A stretch of DNA of 29,287 nucleotides from DASSTY01 sp035760645. GTDB taxonomy: Bacteria > Gemmatimonadota > Gemmatimonadetes > Gemmatimonadales > GWC2-71-9. The DNA lies in the NCBI GenBank assembly GCA_035760645.1, contig DASTSO010000142.1, positions 1 to 29,287 on the forward strand, given 5' to 3'. Positions within the stretch are counted from its first letter, which is position 1. Every line of letters starts with the position of its first letter. A program made the translations under genes and the position numbers. Shown here in pieces: positions 7,460 to 14,475 of the stretch. The notes below the pieces were generated by a model. It saw only the letters and a list, made by a program, of their open reading frames with translations. It did no database searches and had not been told where the DNA came from.

Positions 7460-8676
7460 TGGCGCCCGAGGCGGGGGCCTCGCTCCCGCAGATCCTCCTC
7501 ACCCTCGCCGCGATCCTCGCCGGGGCCAAGCTCGTCGGCGAGCTCGCCGAGCGGGTGGGCCAGCCCGCGGTGCTCGGCGAGCTCCTCGCCGGCGTGCTGC
7601 TCGGCCCCTCGATCCTCGGCCTCGTCCACCCGGACGCCCCCTGGCTCGGCCTCCTCGCCGAGCTTGGTGTGATCGTCCTCCTCTTCGAGATCGGCCTCGA
7701 GACCGACCTCAAGCGCCTCCTCGGCAGCGGCGGCACCGCCGCCACCGTGGCGCTCGTGGGCGTGGCGCTCCCGTTCCTCATGGGCTTCGGCGTCGGCGAG
7801 GCGTTCGGGCTGCCGCGGCTCCCGTCCATCGTCGTCGGCGCCGCGCTCACGGCCACCTCGGTGGGCATCACCGCCCGCGTGCTCTCCGACCTGGGCCGCC
7901 TGCAGGACGCGGAGAGCCAGGTGGTCCTGGGCGCCGCGGTGCTCGACGACATCGTGGGGCTCGTGATCCTCACCATCGTGAGCCGCATGGTCGCCGGCGG
8001 CGAGGTGACGCTCGCGAGCGTGGGGACGACGACGGCGATCGCCTTCGGCTTCGTCGCCGCCGCGCTCCTCGTCGGGCGCGTGGTGGTGCCGCCCCTCTTC
8101 GGGCTCCTGGCCCGGCTCGGGAACCCGGCCTCGCTCGCCCCGATGGCGCTCGCGCTCGCGCTCCTCGTCTCGGTGCTCGCCGCCCAGGTCGGCTCGGCGC
8201 TCATCATCGGCGCCTTCACCGCGGGCCTCCTCTGCGCGCCCACCGCGCAGCGGCACGACATCGAGCAGGGTGTCACCCGGCTCGGGCACTTCTTCGTGCC
8301 GATCTTCTTCGTCTCGGTGGGGGCGGCGGTGGACGTGCGCACCTTCGCGAACCCCGCCGTGCTGGGCATCGGCGTCGCGCTCGTCGCGGTGGCGGTGGTG
8401 GGGAAGGTGCTCGCGGGATTCGCGCCGGTCTGGTTCAAGGGCCGCAAGCTCGTCGTCGGCGTCGGCATGGTGCCGCGGGGCGAGGTGGGGCTCATCTTCG
8501 CCCAGACGGGGCTCGCGAGCGGCGTGCTCGACGCGGGGCTCTTCTCGGCCGTCACCCTGATGGTGATCGTCTCCACCTTCCTCGCCCCGCCCGCGCTCAA
8601 GGCGCTCCTGGGCCCGCGCCCGGGCCGGCCCGGGGCCGAGGCGGGCGGCTCCGCCTCGCTCGTCAGCGAAGCCTGA
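7459..8676 (+). CDS. CPA2-family cation/proton antiporter
   Basis: This 405-residue inner-membrane protein has about 12 hydrophobic segments and the hallmarks of the CPA2 (Na+ or K+/H+ exchanger) family: GQPAVLGELLAGVLLGPS near the N terminus, LLFEIGLETDL, ATSVGITARVL, the transport motif LDDIVGLV with paired Asp, and MVPRGEVGLIF near the end. It lacks the cytoplasmic TrkA-N domain of KefB-type proteins, so it is a bare transporter. The start at 7459 overlaps the SH3-protein stop. A frame open further upstream is antisense-like noise inside the SH3 gene. Which cation is moved cannot be told from sequence. Confidence 0.9.
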   Translation: MAPEAGASLPQILLTLAAILAGAKLVGELAERVGQPAVLGELLAGVLLGPSILGLVHPDAPWLGLLAELGVIVLLFEIGLETDLKRLLGSGGTAATVALVGVALPFLMGFGVGEAFGLPRLPSIVVGAALTATSVGITARVLSDLGRLQDAESQVVLGAAVLDDIVGLVILTIVSRMVAGGEVTLASVGTTTAIAFGFVAAALLVGRVVVPPLFGLLARLGNPASLAPMALALALLVSVLAAQVGSALIIGAFTAGLLCAPTAQRHDIEQGVTRLGHFFVPIFFVSVGAAVDVRTFANPAVLGIGVALVAVAVVGKVLAGFAPVWFKGRKLVVGVGMVPRGEVGLIFAQTGLASGVLDAGLFSAVTLMVIVSTFLAPPALKALLGPRPGRPGAEAGGSASLVSEA

Positions 8677-8705
8677 GCGCCGCTCCCGCACCGGGGGAGT
8701 GGCGC
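8677..8705 (+). terminator. Hairpin abutting the antiporter stop codon
   Basis: Arms 8677-8687 and 8695-8705 form an 11-bp stem with one G-U pair and a 7-base loop, beginning directly after TGA. There is no T-run. Confidence 0.5.
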
Positions 8706-8782
8706 CGCCGCGCCGCGCGAGCGAACTTCCCCGGGGTGAGTCCCGGCCCGCGGCGGGCCGGCCCGTGCCCCGGAGCGCCTCC

Positions 8783-9235
8783 ATGAACGATCTGCTCAAA
8801 CAGCGCATCATCCGCGCCCTCGACACGCTGAGCGAGGAGCGCGGGTACCAGATTCTCGACTACATCGAGTTCCTCGAGAGCAAGTACGCCGAGCGGCAGC
8901 GGCCGACCGGGATCTTCGCGAAGCTCACCGAGACGGTCGAGGACACGATGCGCGCCGGCCGGCTCCCGCTGAAGGCGATCAGCGGCACGATGGGCATCAT
9001 GGACAGCGCCGCCAAGGTGATGAAGGGCCTCGCGGCGGCGGGCCAGGCGGTCGTGGACGAGGCGGTGCGCGCCACCGAGGGCGAGACGCCGGCCGCATCG
9101 GCCGTGCCCCCGTCAGGGACGCCGGCGGTGACTCCGTCGGCCACGGCCTCGCCGCCGTCGCCGACGCTCCCGCCGGTGGCGCCGCCGGCGGTCCCGCCCG
9201 TTCCGGGCGAGCAGCAACAGCAGCAGCACGGCTGA
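8783..9235 (+). CDS. Small hypothetical protein with disordered tail
   Basis: A 150-residue cytoplasmic protein. Residues 1-40 (containing LDTLSEERGYQILDYIEFLE) are helical and resemble the short N-terminal region of DUF2281-like proteins; 41-95 form an amphipathic region with Gly-Ile-Met repeats; 97-145 are rich in Pro, Ala, Ser and Thr, ending in five Gln and HG. I chose the ATG at 8783 because GGAG lies at 8772-8775 and the conserved-looking helix begins there; an extension to 8699 would add 28 low-complexity residues over a palindromic spacer. No function can be assigned. Confidence 0.7.
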   Translation: MNDLLKQRIIRALDTLSEERGYQILDYIEFLESKYAERQRPTGIFAKLTETVEDTMRAGRLPLKAISGTMGIMDSAAKVMKGLAAAGQAVVDEAVRATEGETPAASAVPPSGTPAVTPSATASPPSPTLPPVAPPAVPPVPGEQQQQQHG

Positions 9236-9236
9236 A

Positions 9237-9260
9237 CGCCGGGCGCTCCGGCGCCCGGCG
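9237..9260 (+). terminator. Perfect 10-bp hairpin with UCCG tetraloop
   Basis: CGCCGGGCGC (9237-9246) and GCGCCCGGCG (9251-9260) pair perfectly around TCCG, a UNCG-type tetraloop closed by C-G, starting 2 bases after the stop. There is no T-run. Confidence 0.6.
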
Positions 9261-9286
9261 ACCCCTCCCTCCATTCGGACCCACTC

Positions 9287-10774
9287 ATGACGTCGACTGT
9301 CGAGGCGCCTCCCGGCGCCGCTCGTCCTGCCGAGCAGCAGTTCATCCGTGGCATCGGCCCCTTCGCGGCGATCAGCCTGGTCGTCGGCACGATGATCGGC
9401 TCGGGAATCTTCATCGTCTCGGCCGACATGAGCCGCCAGCTCGGCGCCTGGGGCCCGGGCGGCCTGATGCTCGCCTGGCTGCTCACCGGCGTCATGACCG
9501 TCATCGGCGCCCTCGCCTACTGCGAGCTCGCGGCGATGATGCCGAACGCCGGCGGCCAGTACGTCTTCCTCCGGGAGGGGCTGAGCCCGGGCGCCGGCTT
9601 CCTCTTCGGCTGGACCCTCTTCACGGTGATCCAGACCGGCACGATCGCCGCCGTCGCCGTCGCTTTCGCCCGCTTCCTCGGCGTGCTCGTGCCGAGCGTG
9701 ACGCCGGACGTCTTCCTCTCGCTCGGCTCGTTCACCATGCCGGGCGGCCCGATCGAGCTGGGGCTCTCGGTGCAGCGCCTCGTGGCGATCGCCATGATCG
9801 TCCTCCTCACGGCGACGAACATCCGCGGCGTGCGCCTCGGCGCGGCGATCCAGACCACGTTCACCGTCGCGAAGGTCGGCGCGCTCGCCGCCCTCATCCT
9901 CCTCGGCCTCACGCTCTTCCGGCAGCCCGCCGTCACCCAGGCCAACTTCGGCAACTTCTGGGGCACGGGCCCGTGGTCGCTGGCGATCCTCCCGGTGCTC
10001 GGCGCCGCCATGGTCGGCAGCCTCTTCTCGAGCGACGCGTGGAACAACGTCACCTTCGCCGCCGCCGAGGTGCGCGAGCCGCACAAGAACCTCCCGCGCG
10101 CGCTCGCCGTCGGCACGATGACGGTGACGGTGCTGTACCTGCTCGCCAACCTCAGCTATCTCAGCGTGCTCCCCTTCCACGGCGATCCGCAGGGGACGGA
10201 CGTCATGGCGCGCGGCCTCCAGTACGCGGCGGAGGACCGGGTCGGTTCCGCCGCGATGGAGGTGATGCTGGGCGGCATCGGCGCCGCGGTGATGGCGGTG
10301 GCGATCCTCATCTCCACCTTCGGCTGCAACAACGGCCTCATCCTCGCGGGCCCGCGCGTCTACTACGCGATGGCGAAGGACGACCTCTTCTTCGAGCGCG
10401 CCGCGCGGCTGCATCCGACCTACCGTACGCCGGCCTTCGCGCTCGTGGTGCAGGCGGTCTGGGCCTCGCTCCTCTGTCTCACGGGGACGTACAACGAGCT
10501 GCTGAGCTACGTGATCTTCGCGTCGCTGCTCTTCTATTTCCTCACGACGCTCACGGTCTTCCGCCTGCGCCGCCTCCGCCCCGACGCCCCGCGCCCCGTG
10601 AAGGCATTCGGCTACCCGGTGCTCCCGGCCCTCTACATGGCCGCGGTCGCCCTCATCGCGATCGACCTCCTGGTGGACCCCGTGCAGCGGAAGTTCAGCG
10701 CCTTCGGCCTGGTGATCGTCGCACTGGGACTGCCCGTCTACTGGCTCTGGCGCCGAGCATCCAGACCGACCTGA
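9287..10774 (+). CDS. APC-superfamily amino-acid transporter
   Basis: A 495-residue inner-membrane protein with about 12 transmembrane segments. The N-terminal signature GPFAAISLVVGTMIGSGIF (about 25-43) is the substrate-binding unwound TM1 of APC transporters. AAEVREPHKNLPRAL and GPRVYYAMAKDDLFF fit the LAT/APA branch (amino-acid or polyamine exchange). It is only distantly related to the tandem permeases at 12735 and 14476. The ATG at 9287 has no clear Shine-Dalgarno or close -10 box. It stands alone between a terminator-like hairpin upstream and a long palindrome downstream. Substrate unknown. Confidence 0.9.
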   Translation: MTSTVEAPPGAARPAEQQFIRGIGPFAAISLVVGTMIGSGIFIVSADMSRQLGAWGPGGLMLAWLLTGVMTVIGALAYCELAAMMPNAGGQYVFLREGLSPGAGFLFGWTLFTVIQTGTIAAVAVAFARFLGVLVPSVTPDVFLSLGSFTMPGGPIELGLSVQRLVAIAMIVLLTATNIRGVRLGAAIQTTFTVAKVGALAALILLGLTLFRQPAVTQANFGNFWGTGPWSLAILPVLGAAMVGSLFSSDAWNNVTFAAAEVREPHKNLPRALAVGTMTVTVLYLLANLSYLSVLPFHGDPQGTDVMARGLQYAAEDRVGSAAMEVMLGGIGAAVMAVAILISTFGCNNGLILAGPRVYYAMAKDDLFFERAARLHPTYRTPAFALVVQAVWASLLCLTGTYNELLSYVIFASLLFYFLTTLTVFRLRRLRPDAPRPVKAFGYPVLPALYMAAVALIAIDLLVDPVQRKFSAFGLVIVALGLPVYWLWRRASRPT

Positions 10775-11102
10775 TCTCCCCTCACCACCACCGGGGCGCA
10801 GTGACCAGCGGGGGACCGGCTCGGAGGACCGTTGGCGGCCGCAGGCCGCCTCCGCGTCCGGAGAGCCGGTCCCCCGCTGGTCACCCCACACGGAGTCCGG
10901 TGTCCGCCGAGGTTCCGAGGGCAGGGGATGGCTTGATTTAAGTGGCGCGCCGGTCTAACCTTGGGGATGGATCCCTTCCACACTGGCCCGTCGAACACGA
11001 CCTCGGGGCGACACGCGCCCGGGGCCGCGGCGGGCCGTGGTATATCGGCCGGTCCGAGCCCGGCCGTGAGCGTGATATCGCCTTCGGCTTCGTGAACTTC
11101 GC
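10775..11102. other. 328-base spacer between the APC transporter and guaB
   Basis: There is no gene. It holds the long palindrome at 10801-10884, a rare AT-rich patch (10932-10942), a weak promoter candidate for guaB (TTGATT at 10933, 15-base spacer, TCTAAC at 10954) and a smaller GGCCGG...CCGGCC inverted pair near 11045-11064. I see no purine riboswitch. Confidence 0.4.
10801..10884. repeat. Long-armed palindrome, copy A
   Basis: Perfect 22-bp inverted arms at 10801-10822 and 10863-10884, containing GGGGACCGGCTC. The 40-base centre has its own small stem (GCGGCC, GCA loop, GGCCGC). A related palindrome lies at 28741-28851. It could end transcription of the APC gene or be a dispersed intergenic element. 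No flanking direct repeat is visible. Confidence 0.7.
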
Positions 11103-12560
11103 ATGAGCGTCATTCGTCCGGCTGTCGGGCTCACCTTCGACGACGTCCTGCTCGTACCGCGGCATTCGACGGTCCACCCGCGCGACGTCTCGACGGCCAC
11201 CCAGTTCACCCGCACGATCCCGCTCAACATTCCGCTCGTCTCGGCCGCGATGGACACGGTCACCGAAGCCGACATGGCCATCGCCATGGCCCGGGCCGGC
11301 GGCATCGGCGTCATCCACAAGAACATGACGGTCGACCGCCAGGCGGCCGAGGTGGACCGGGTCAAGCGCAGCGAGAGCGGGATGATCCGCAACCCGATCA
11401 CGCTGGGGCCCGACCGCCCGCTGCGCGAGGTCGTGGCGCTGATGCGGCGCTTCCGGATCTCGGGCGTGCCGATCGTGGACGGGGCGGGCCGCCTCGTCGG
11501 GATCGTGACGACGCGTGACCTGCAGTTCGAGCGGAACCTCGAGCAGCCGATCGCCGAGGCGATGACGCAGGACAACCTCGTCACGGCGCCCGTCGGCACC
11601 ACGCTCGAGGAGGCGGAGGCGATCCTCGCGCGGCACCGGATCGAGAAGCTCCCGGTGGTGGACGAGCAGGGCGTCCTGAAGGGGCTCATCACCGTCAAGG
11701 ACATCTTCAAGCGCCGCGAGCACCCGAACGCCAACAAGGACCAGCACGGCCGGCTGCGGGTGGCGGCGGCGGTGGGCGGCACGCCGAAGGACGTCGTGCG
11801 GGCCCGCGCGCTCATCGACGCGGGCGCGGACGTGATCGTGGTGGACAGCGCCCACGGCCACAGCGAGGGCGTGCTGCAGACGCTCGACGCGCTGCGCGAG
11901 GCGTTCCCCGACGTGCAGCTCATCGGCGGCAACGTGGCGACGCGCGACGGCGCGCGCGCGCTGGTGCGGCGCGGGGTGGACGCGGTGAAGGTCGGCATCG
12001 GGCCGGGCTCGATCTGCACGACGCGCGTCGTCACCGGCATCGGCGTCCCGCAGATCACGGCGATCATGGACGCGGTCGAGGGCGCCGAGGGGGTGCCGGT
12101 CATCGCCGACGGCGGCATCAAGTACTCGGGCGACGTCGTCAAGGCGCTCGCCGCCGGGGCGATGAGCGTCATGATGGGCTCGATGCTCGCCGGCACCGAG
12201 GAGAGCCCGGGCGAGAGCGTGCTGGCCGAGGGGCGGCGGTTCAAGATGATCCGCGGCATGGGCTCGCTCAGCGCGATGCAGGACGGCTCGGCCGATCGCT
12301 ACTTCCAGGACGGCGAGCTCGCGCCGACCAAGTGGGTGCCCGAGGGCATCGAGGGCCGGGTGCCCTACAAGGGCCCCGTCGCCGACGTCCTCTTCCAGAT
12401 GGTGGGCGGGCTCCGCAGCGGCATGGGCTACTGCGGCGTGAAGGACATCTGCGAGCTCCAGCGCGACACTGAAATGGTTCAGATCACCTCGGCGGGCCTG
12501 CGCGAGTCGCACCCGCACGACGTGACGATCACGCGCGAGGCGCCGAACTACAGCGCCTGA
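11103..12560 (+). CDS. guaB: Inosine-5'-monophosphate dehydrogenase
   Basis: GuaB oxidises IMP to XMP with NAD+, the committed step of GMP synthesis, in the cytoplasm. The 485 residues have the standard architecture: TIM-barrel start (LTFDDVLLVP), the GGIGVIHKNM loop, two CBS domains (about 95-215), the catalytic loop GPGSICTTRVVTG with Cys, GGNVATRDGA, the GGIKYSGD phosphate-binding region and the flap (RYFQDGE...EGIEGRVPYKG). The ATG at 11103 places the conserved N terminus at the expected position. It lies in a single-gene unit: a 328-base spacer upstream and a hairpin right after the stop. Confidence 0.97.
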   Translation: MSVIRPAVGLTFDDVLLVPRHSTVHPRDVSTATQFTRTIPLNIPLVSAAMDTVTEADMAIAMARAGGIGVIHKNMTVDRQAAEVDRVKRSESGMIRNPITLGPDRPLREVVALMRRFRISGVPIVDGAGRLVGIVTTRDLQFERNLEQPIAEAMTQDNLVTAPVGTTLEEAEAILARHRIEKLPVVDEQGVLKGLITVKDIFKRREHPNANKDQHGRLRVAAAVGGTPKDVVRARALIDAGADVIVVDSAHGHSEGVLQTLDALREAFPDVQLIGGNVATRDGARALVRRGVDAVKVGIGPGSICTTRVVTGIGVPQITAIMDAVEGAEGVPVIADGGIKYSGDVVKALAAGAMSVMMGSMLAGTEESPGESVLAEGRRFKMIRGMGSLSAMQDGSADRYFQDGELAPTKWVPEGIEGRVPYKGPVADVLFQMVGGLRSGMGYCGVKDICELQRDTEMVQITSAGLRESHPHDVTITREAPNYSA

Positions 12561-12580
12561 GCCGGCGCCCAGGCGCCGGC
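12561..12580 (+). terminator. Hairpin abutting the guaB stop codon
   Basis: GCCGGCGCC (12561-12569) and GGCGCCGGC (12572-12580) are perfect complements starting on the base after TGA. There is no T-run follows. Confidence 0.55.
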
Positions 12581-12638
12581 GCTTCGTGCGGCAGGGCAGG
12601 GGGCGGCCGCTCCGGACGGGGGCGGGCGGACCCGTGGG

Positions 12639-12662
12639 CGAATCTTCGGATTCGGCAATCCG
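12639..12662 (+). promoter_or_regulatory. Two mutually exclusive hairpins upstream of a permease gene
   Basis: CGAATC (12639-12644), TTCG loop, GATTCG (12649-12654) forms one hairpin with a UUCG tetraloop. CGGATT (12647-12652), CGGC loop, AATCCG (12657-12662) forms another. They share 12649-12652, so only one can form at a time. It lies 73-96 bases before the permease ATG. An attenuator role is speculative. Confidence 0.35.
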
Positions 12663-12734
12663 TAGGGCAGCAGGACCGTGGCACCGGGGCCCCGCGCGGG
12701 CGCCCGCATCCTCCCGACAATCGAGGTAGACACC

Positions 12735-14249
12735 ATGAGCTTGTGGGCAACCAAGTCCGTCACGGCCCTGAAGGCCGAGGCGGAGGCCACCGGCGAGCGC
12801 GCCCTGAAGCGCACGCTCGGCGCGTGGAACCTGACGATGCTCGGCATCGGGGCCATCATCGGCGCGGGCATCTTCGTGCTGACCGGCGTCGCGGCCGCGC
12901 TCCACGCCGGGCCCGCCGTGCCGCTGTCGTTCGTCGCCGCGGCGGTCGCGTGCGGCCTCGCCGGGCTGTGCTACGCCGAGATGGCGAGCGCGGTGCCCGT
13001 CGCGGGCAGCGCCTACACATACTCCTACGCCACGATGGGCGAGTTCATCGCCTGGATCATCGGCTGGGACCTCGTCCTCGAGTACGCCATGGGGGCCGCC
13101 ACCGTCGGCGTGGGCTGGTCGGGCTACTTCGTCTCCCTGCTCGAGTTCTTCGGCGTCCACCTGCCGAGCTCGCTGACGAGCGCGCCGCTCGCCTACTGCA
13201 CCGCGGCGGAGGTCGCCAACGGCGTCGCCAACTGCGCGCATACCGGGTTCAACATGACCGGCGCGCTGATCAACCTCCCGGCGATCGCCATCATCCTCCT
13301 CGCCACCGTGATCCTCACGGTCGGCATCGAGGAGTCGGCGAAGGTGAACAACCTGATCGTGGTCCTCAAGGTCGCGGTCGTGCTGCTGTTCGTCGCCTTC
13401 GGCGTCCGCTACGTGAACGCGGACAACTGGACGCCGTTCATCCCGGCGAACACCGGCCACTTCGGCGAGTTCGGCTGGAGCGGCGTCTTCCGCGGCGCCG
13501 GCCTGATCTTCTTCGCCTACATCGGCTTCGACGCCGTCTCGACGGCGGCGCAGGAGGCGAAGAACCCCCAGCGCGACATGCCGATCGGCATCCTGGGCTC
13601 GCTCGCCGTCTGCACGGTGCTCTACATCGTCGTCTCGCTCGTGCTCACGGGCCTGGTGCCCTACCAGGAGCTGAACGTCGGGCACCCGGTGGCGCTCGCC
13701 GTCGAGCGGGTGTCGCAGCTCCGCTGGCTGACGCCGTTCATCACCCTCGGCGCCGTCCTCGGCCTGGGCTCGGTGGTGCTCGTCATGCTCCTCGGCCAGA
13801 GCCGCGTCTTCTACTCGATGAGCCGCGACGGCCTCATGGGCGCCTGGGCCGGCAAGGTCCACCCGCGCTTCCGCACGCCGTACATGTCCACGATCGGCGT
13901 GGGCCTCATCGTGTCGGTGATCTCGGGCATCTTCCCGATCCAGCTCCTGGGCGAGCTGGTCAACATCGGCACCCTGCTCGCCTTCGTGCTGGTGTGCGCC
14001 GGCGTGATCATCCTGCGCAAGACCCGCCCCGACCTCGAGCGCCCCTTCAAGACCCCGCTCGTGCCGCTGGTGCCGATCCTCGGCATCCTGGCCTGCTTCG
14101 GCCTCATGGCGACGCTGCCGCACGACACCTGGCTCCGGCTGGCCGTGTGGCTCCTGATCGGCTTCGTCATCTACTTCGCCTACGGCAAGAAGCACAGCGT
14201 GCTCCAGAAGGAGCTCGCGGCCCAGGCCTCGGAGCGCCGAGCGGCCTAG
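12735..14249 (+). CDS. APC-superfamily amino-acid permease (CAT type), tandem copy 1
   Basis: A 504-residue inner-membrane protein with about 12 transmembrane segments. It begins MSLWATKSVTALKAEAEATG, a basic N-terminal leader seen in cationic amino-acid transporter (CAT/YfnA-like) proteins, then GIGAIIGAGIFVLTG (TM1), YAEMASAVPVAGSAYTY, IGWDLVLEYA, FFAYIGFDAVSTAAQEAKNPQRDMP (given here in parts: FFAYIGFDAVST and AQEAKNPQRDMP) and GQSRVFYSMSRDG. A loop before TM5 carries Cys residues (AYCTAAE, VANCAHTG) absent from its neighbour. The ATG at 12735 has GAGG at 12723-12726; an upstream in-frame ATG at 12678 would add residues unlike the family. Its paralogue lies immediately downstream. Likely substrates are amino acids; which ones is unknown. 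Confidence 0.92.
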   Translation: MSLWATKSVTALKAEAEATGERALKRTLGAWNLTMLGIGAIIGAGIFVLTGVAAALHAGPAVPLSFVAAAVACGLAGLCYAEMASAVPVAGSAYTYSYATMGEFIAWIIGWDLVLEYAMGAATVGVGWSGYFVSLLEFFGVHLPSSLTSAPLAYCTAAEVANGVANCAHTGFNMTGALINLPAIAIILLATVILTVGIEESAKVNNLIVVLKVAVVLLFVAFGVRYVNADNWTPFIPANTGHFGEFGWSGVFRGAGLIFFAYIGFDAVSTAAQEAKNPQRDMPIGILGSLAVCTVLYIVVSLVLTGLVPYQELNVGHPVALAVERVSQLRWLTPFITLGAVLGLGSVVLVMLLGQSRVFYSMSRDGLMGAWAGKVHPRFRTPYMSTIGVGLIVSVISGIFPIQLLGELVNIGTLLAFVLVCAGVIILRKTRPDLERPFKTPLVPLVPILGILACFGLMATLPHDTWLRLAVWLLIGFVIYFAYGKKHSVLQKELAAQASERRAA

Positions 14250-14370
14250 GGGCAGAGGCCAGGGACCAGGGACCAGGGAGTCCCGGCTGGCTGCGGCCCT
14301 CCGATCTCAGGATCGGGGGGCCGCTTCCCTTTCGCCCCTGGCCCCTGGCCCCTGGCCCCTGGCCCCTGCC
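14250..14370. repeat. Heptad-armed inverted-repeat spacer, type CCAGGGA
   Basis: Left arm: three perfect CCAGGGA heptads in tandem (14259-14279). Right arm: four perfect CCCCTGG heptads plus one degenerate (14335-14369), the complement of the left unit with one base changed. Between them is the hairpin at 14293-14324. The unit differs from those of the two other heptad spacers, but the layout is the same. Confidence 0.8.
14293..14324 (+). terminator. 14-bp hairpin with TTCCCTTT tail
   Basis: Arms 14293-14306 and 14311-14324 pair over 14 bp with a single G-U pair and a 4-base loop, followed by TTCCCTTTCG. It probably ends transcription of the first tandem permease. Confidence 0.65.
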
Positions 14371-14475
14371 CTGCGAATCCTTGCGCGTTTCCCCCCGTGG
14401 TTTCATGGTAGTACGTCCCGCGCGTCCCCTGGCCGGGTGCTCCGCCCGTGCCGCCCCTCGCTCCTCGAGCGCCGC

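Noticed and set aside
8699..8782. Upstream start for the small hypothetical gene
   Set aside because: The added residues are low-complexity and encoded by a palindromic spacer, while GGAG sits properly before 8783.
10801..10884. Insertion sequence or complete MITE
   Set aside because: No transposase, no flanking target duplication and no recognised terminal sequence; kept only as a palindromic repeat.
10933..10959. Promoter for guaB (TTGATT, 15-base spacer, TCTAAC)
   Set aside because: The spacer is too short and the -10 box poor; noted within the spacer entry but not called.
11041..11102. Purine or other riboswitch upstream of guaB
   Set aside because: Only a small GC inverted pair is visible; no conserved aptamer core that I recognise.
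10938..14195. A 1085-codon open frame on the minus strand across guaB and the first permease
   Set aside because: It is antisense to two well-recognised genes, has His/Arg/Asp/Ala-biased composition and no domain. High GC makes stops rare in such frames.
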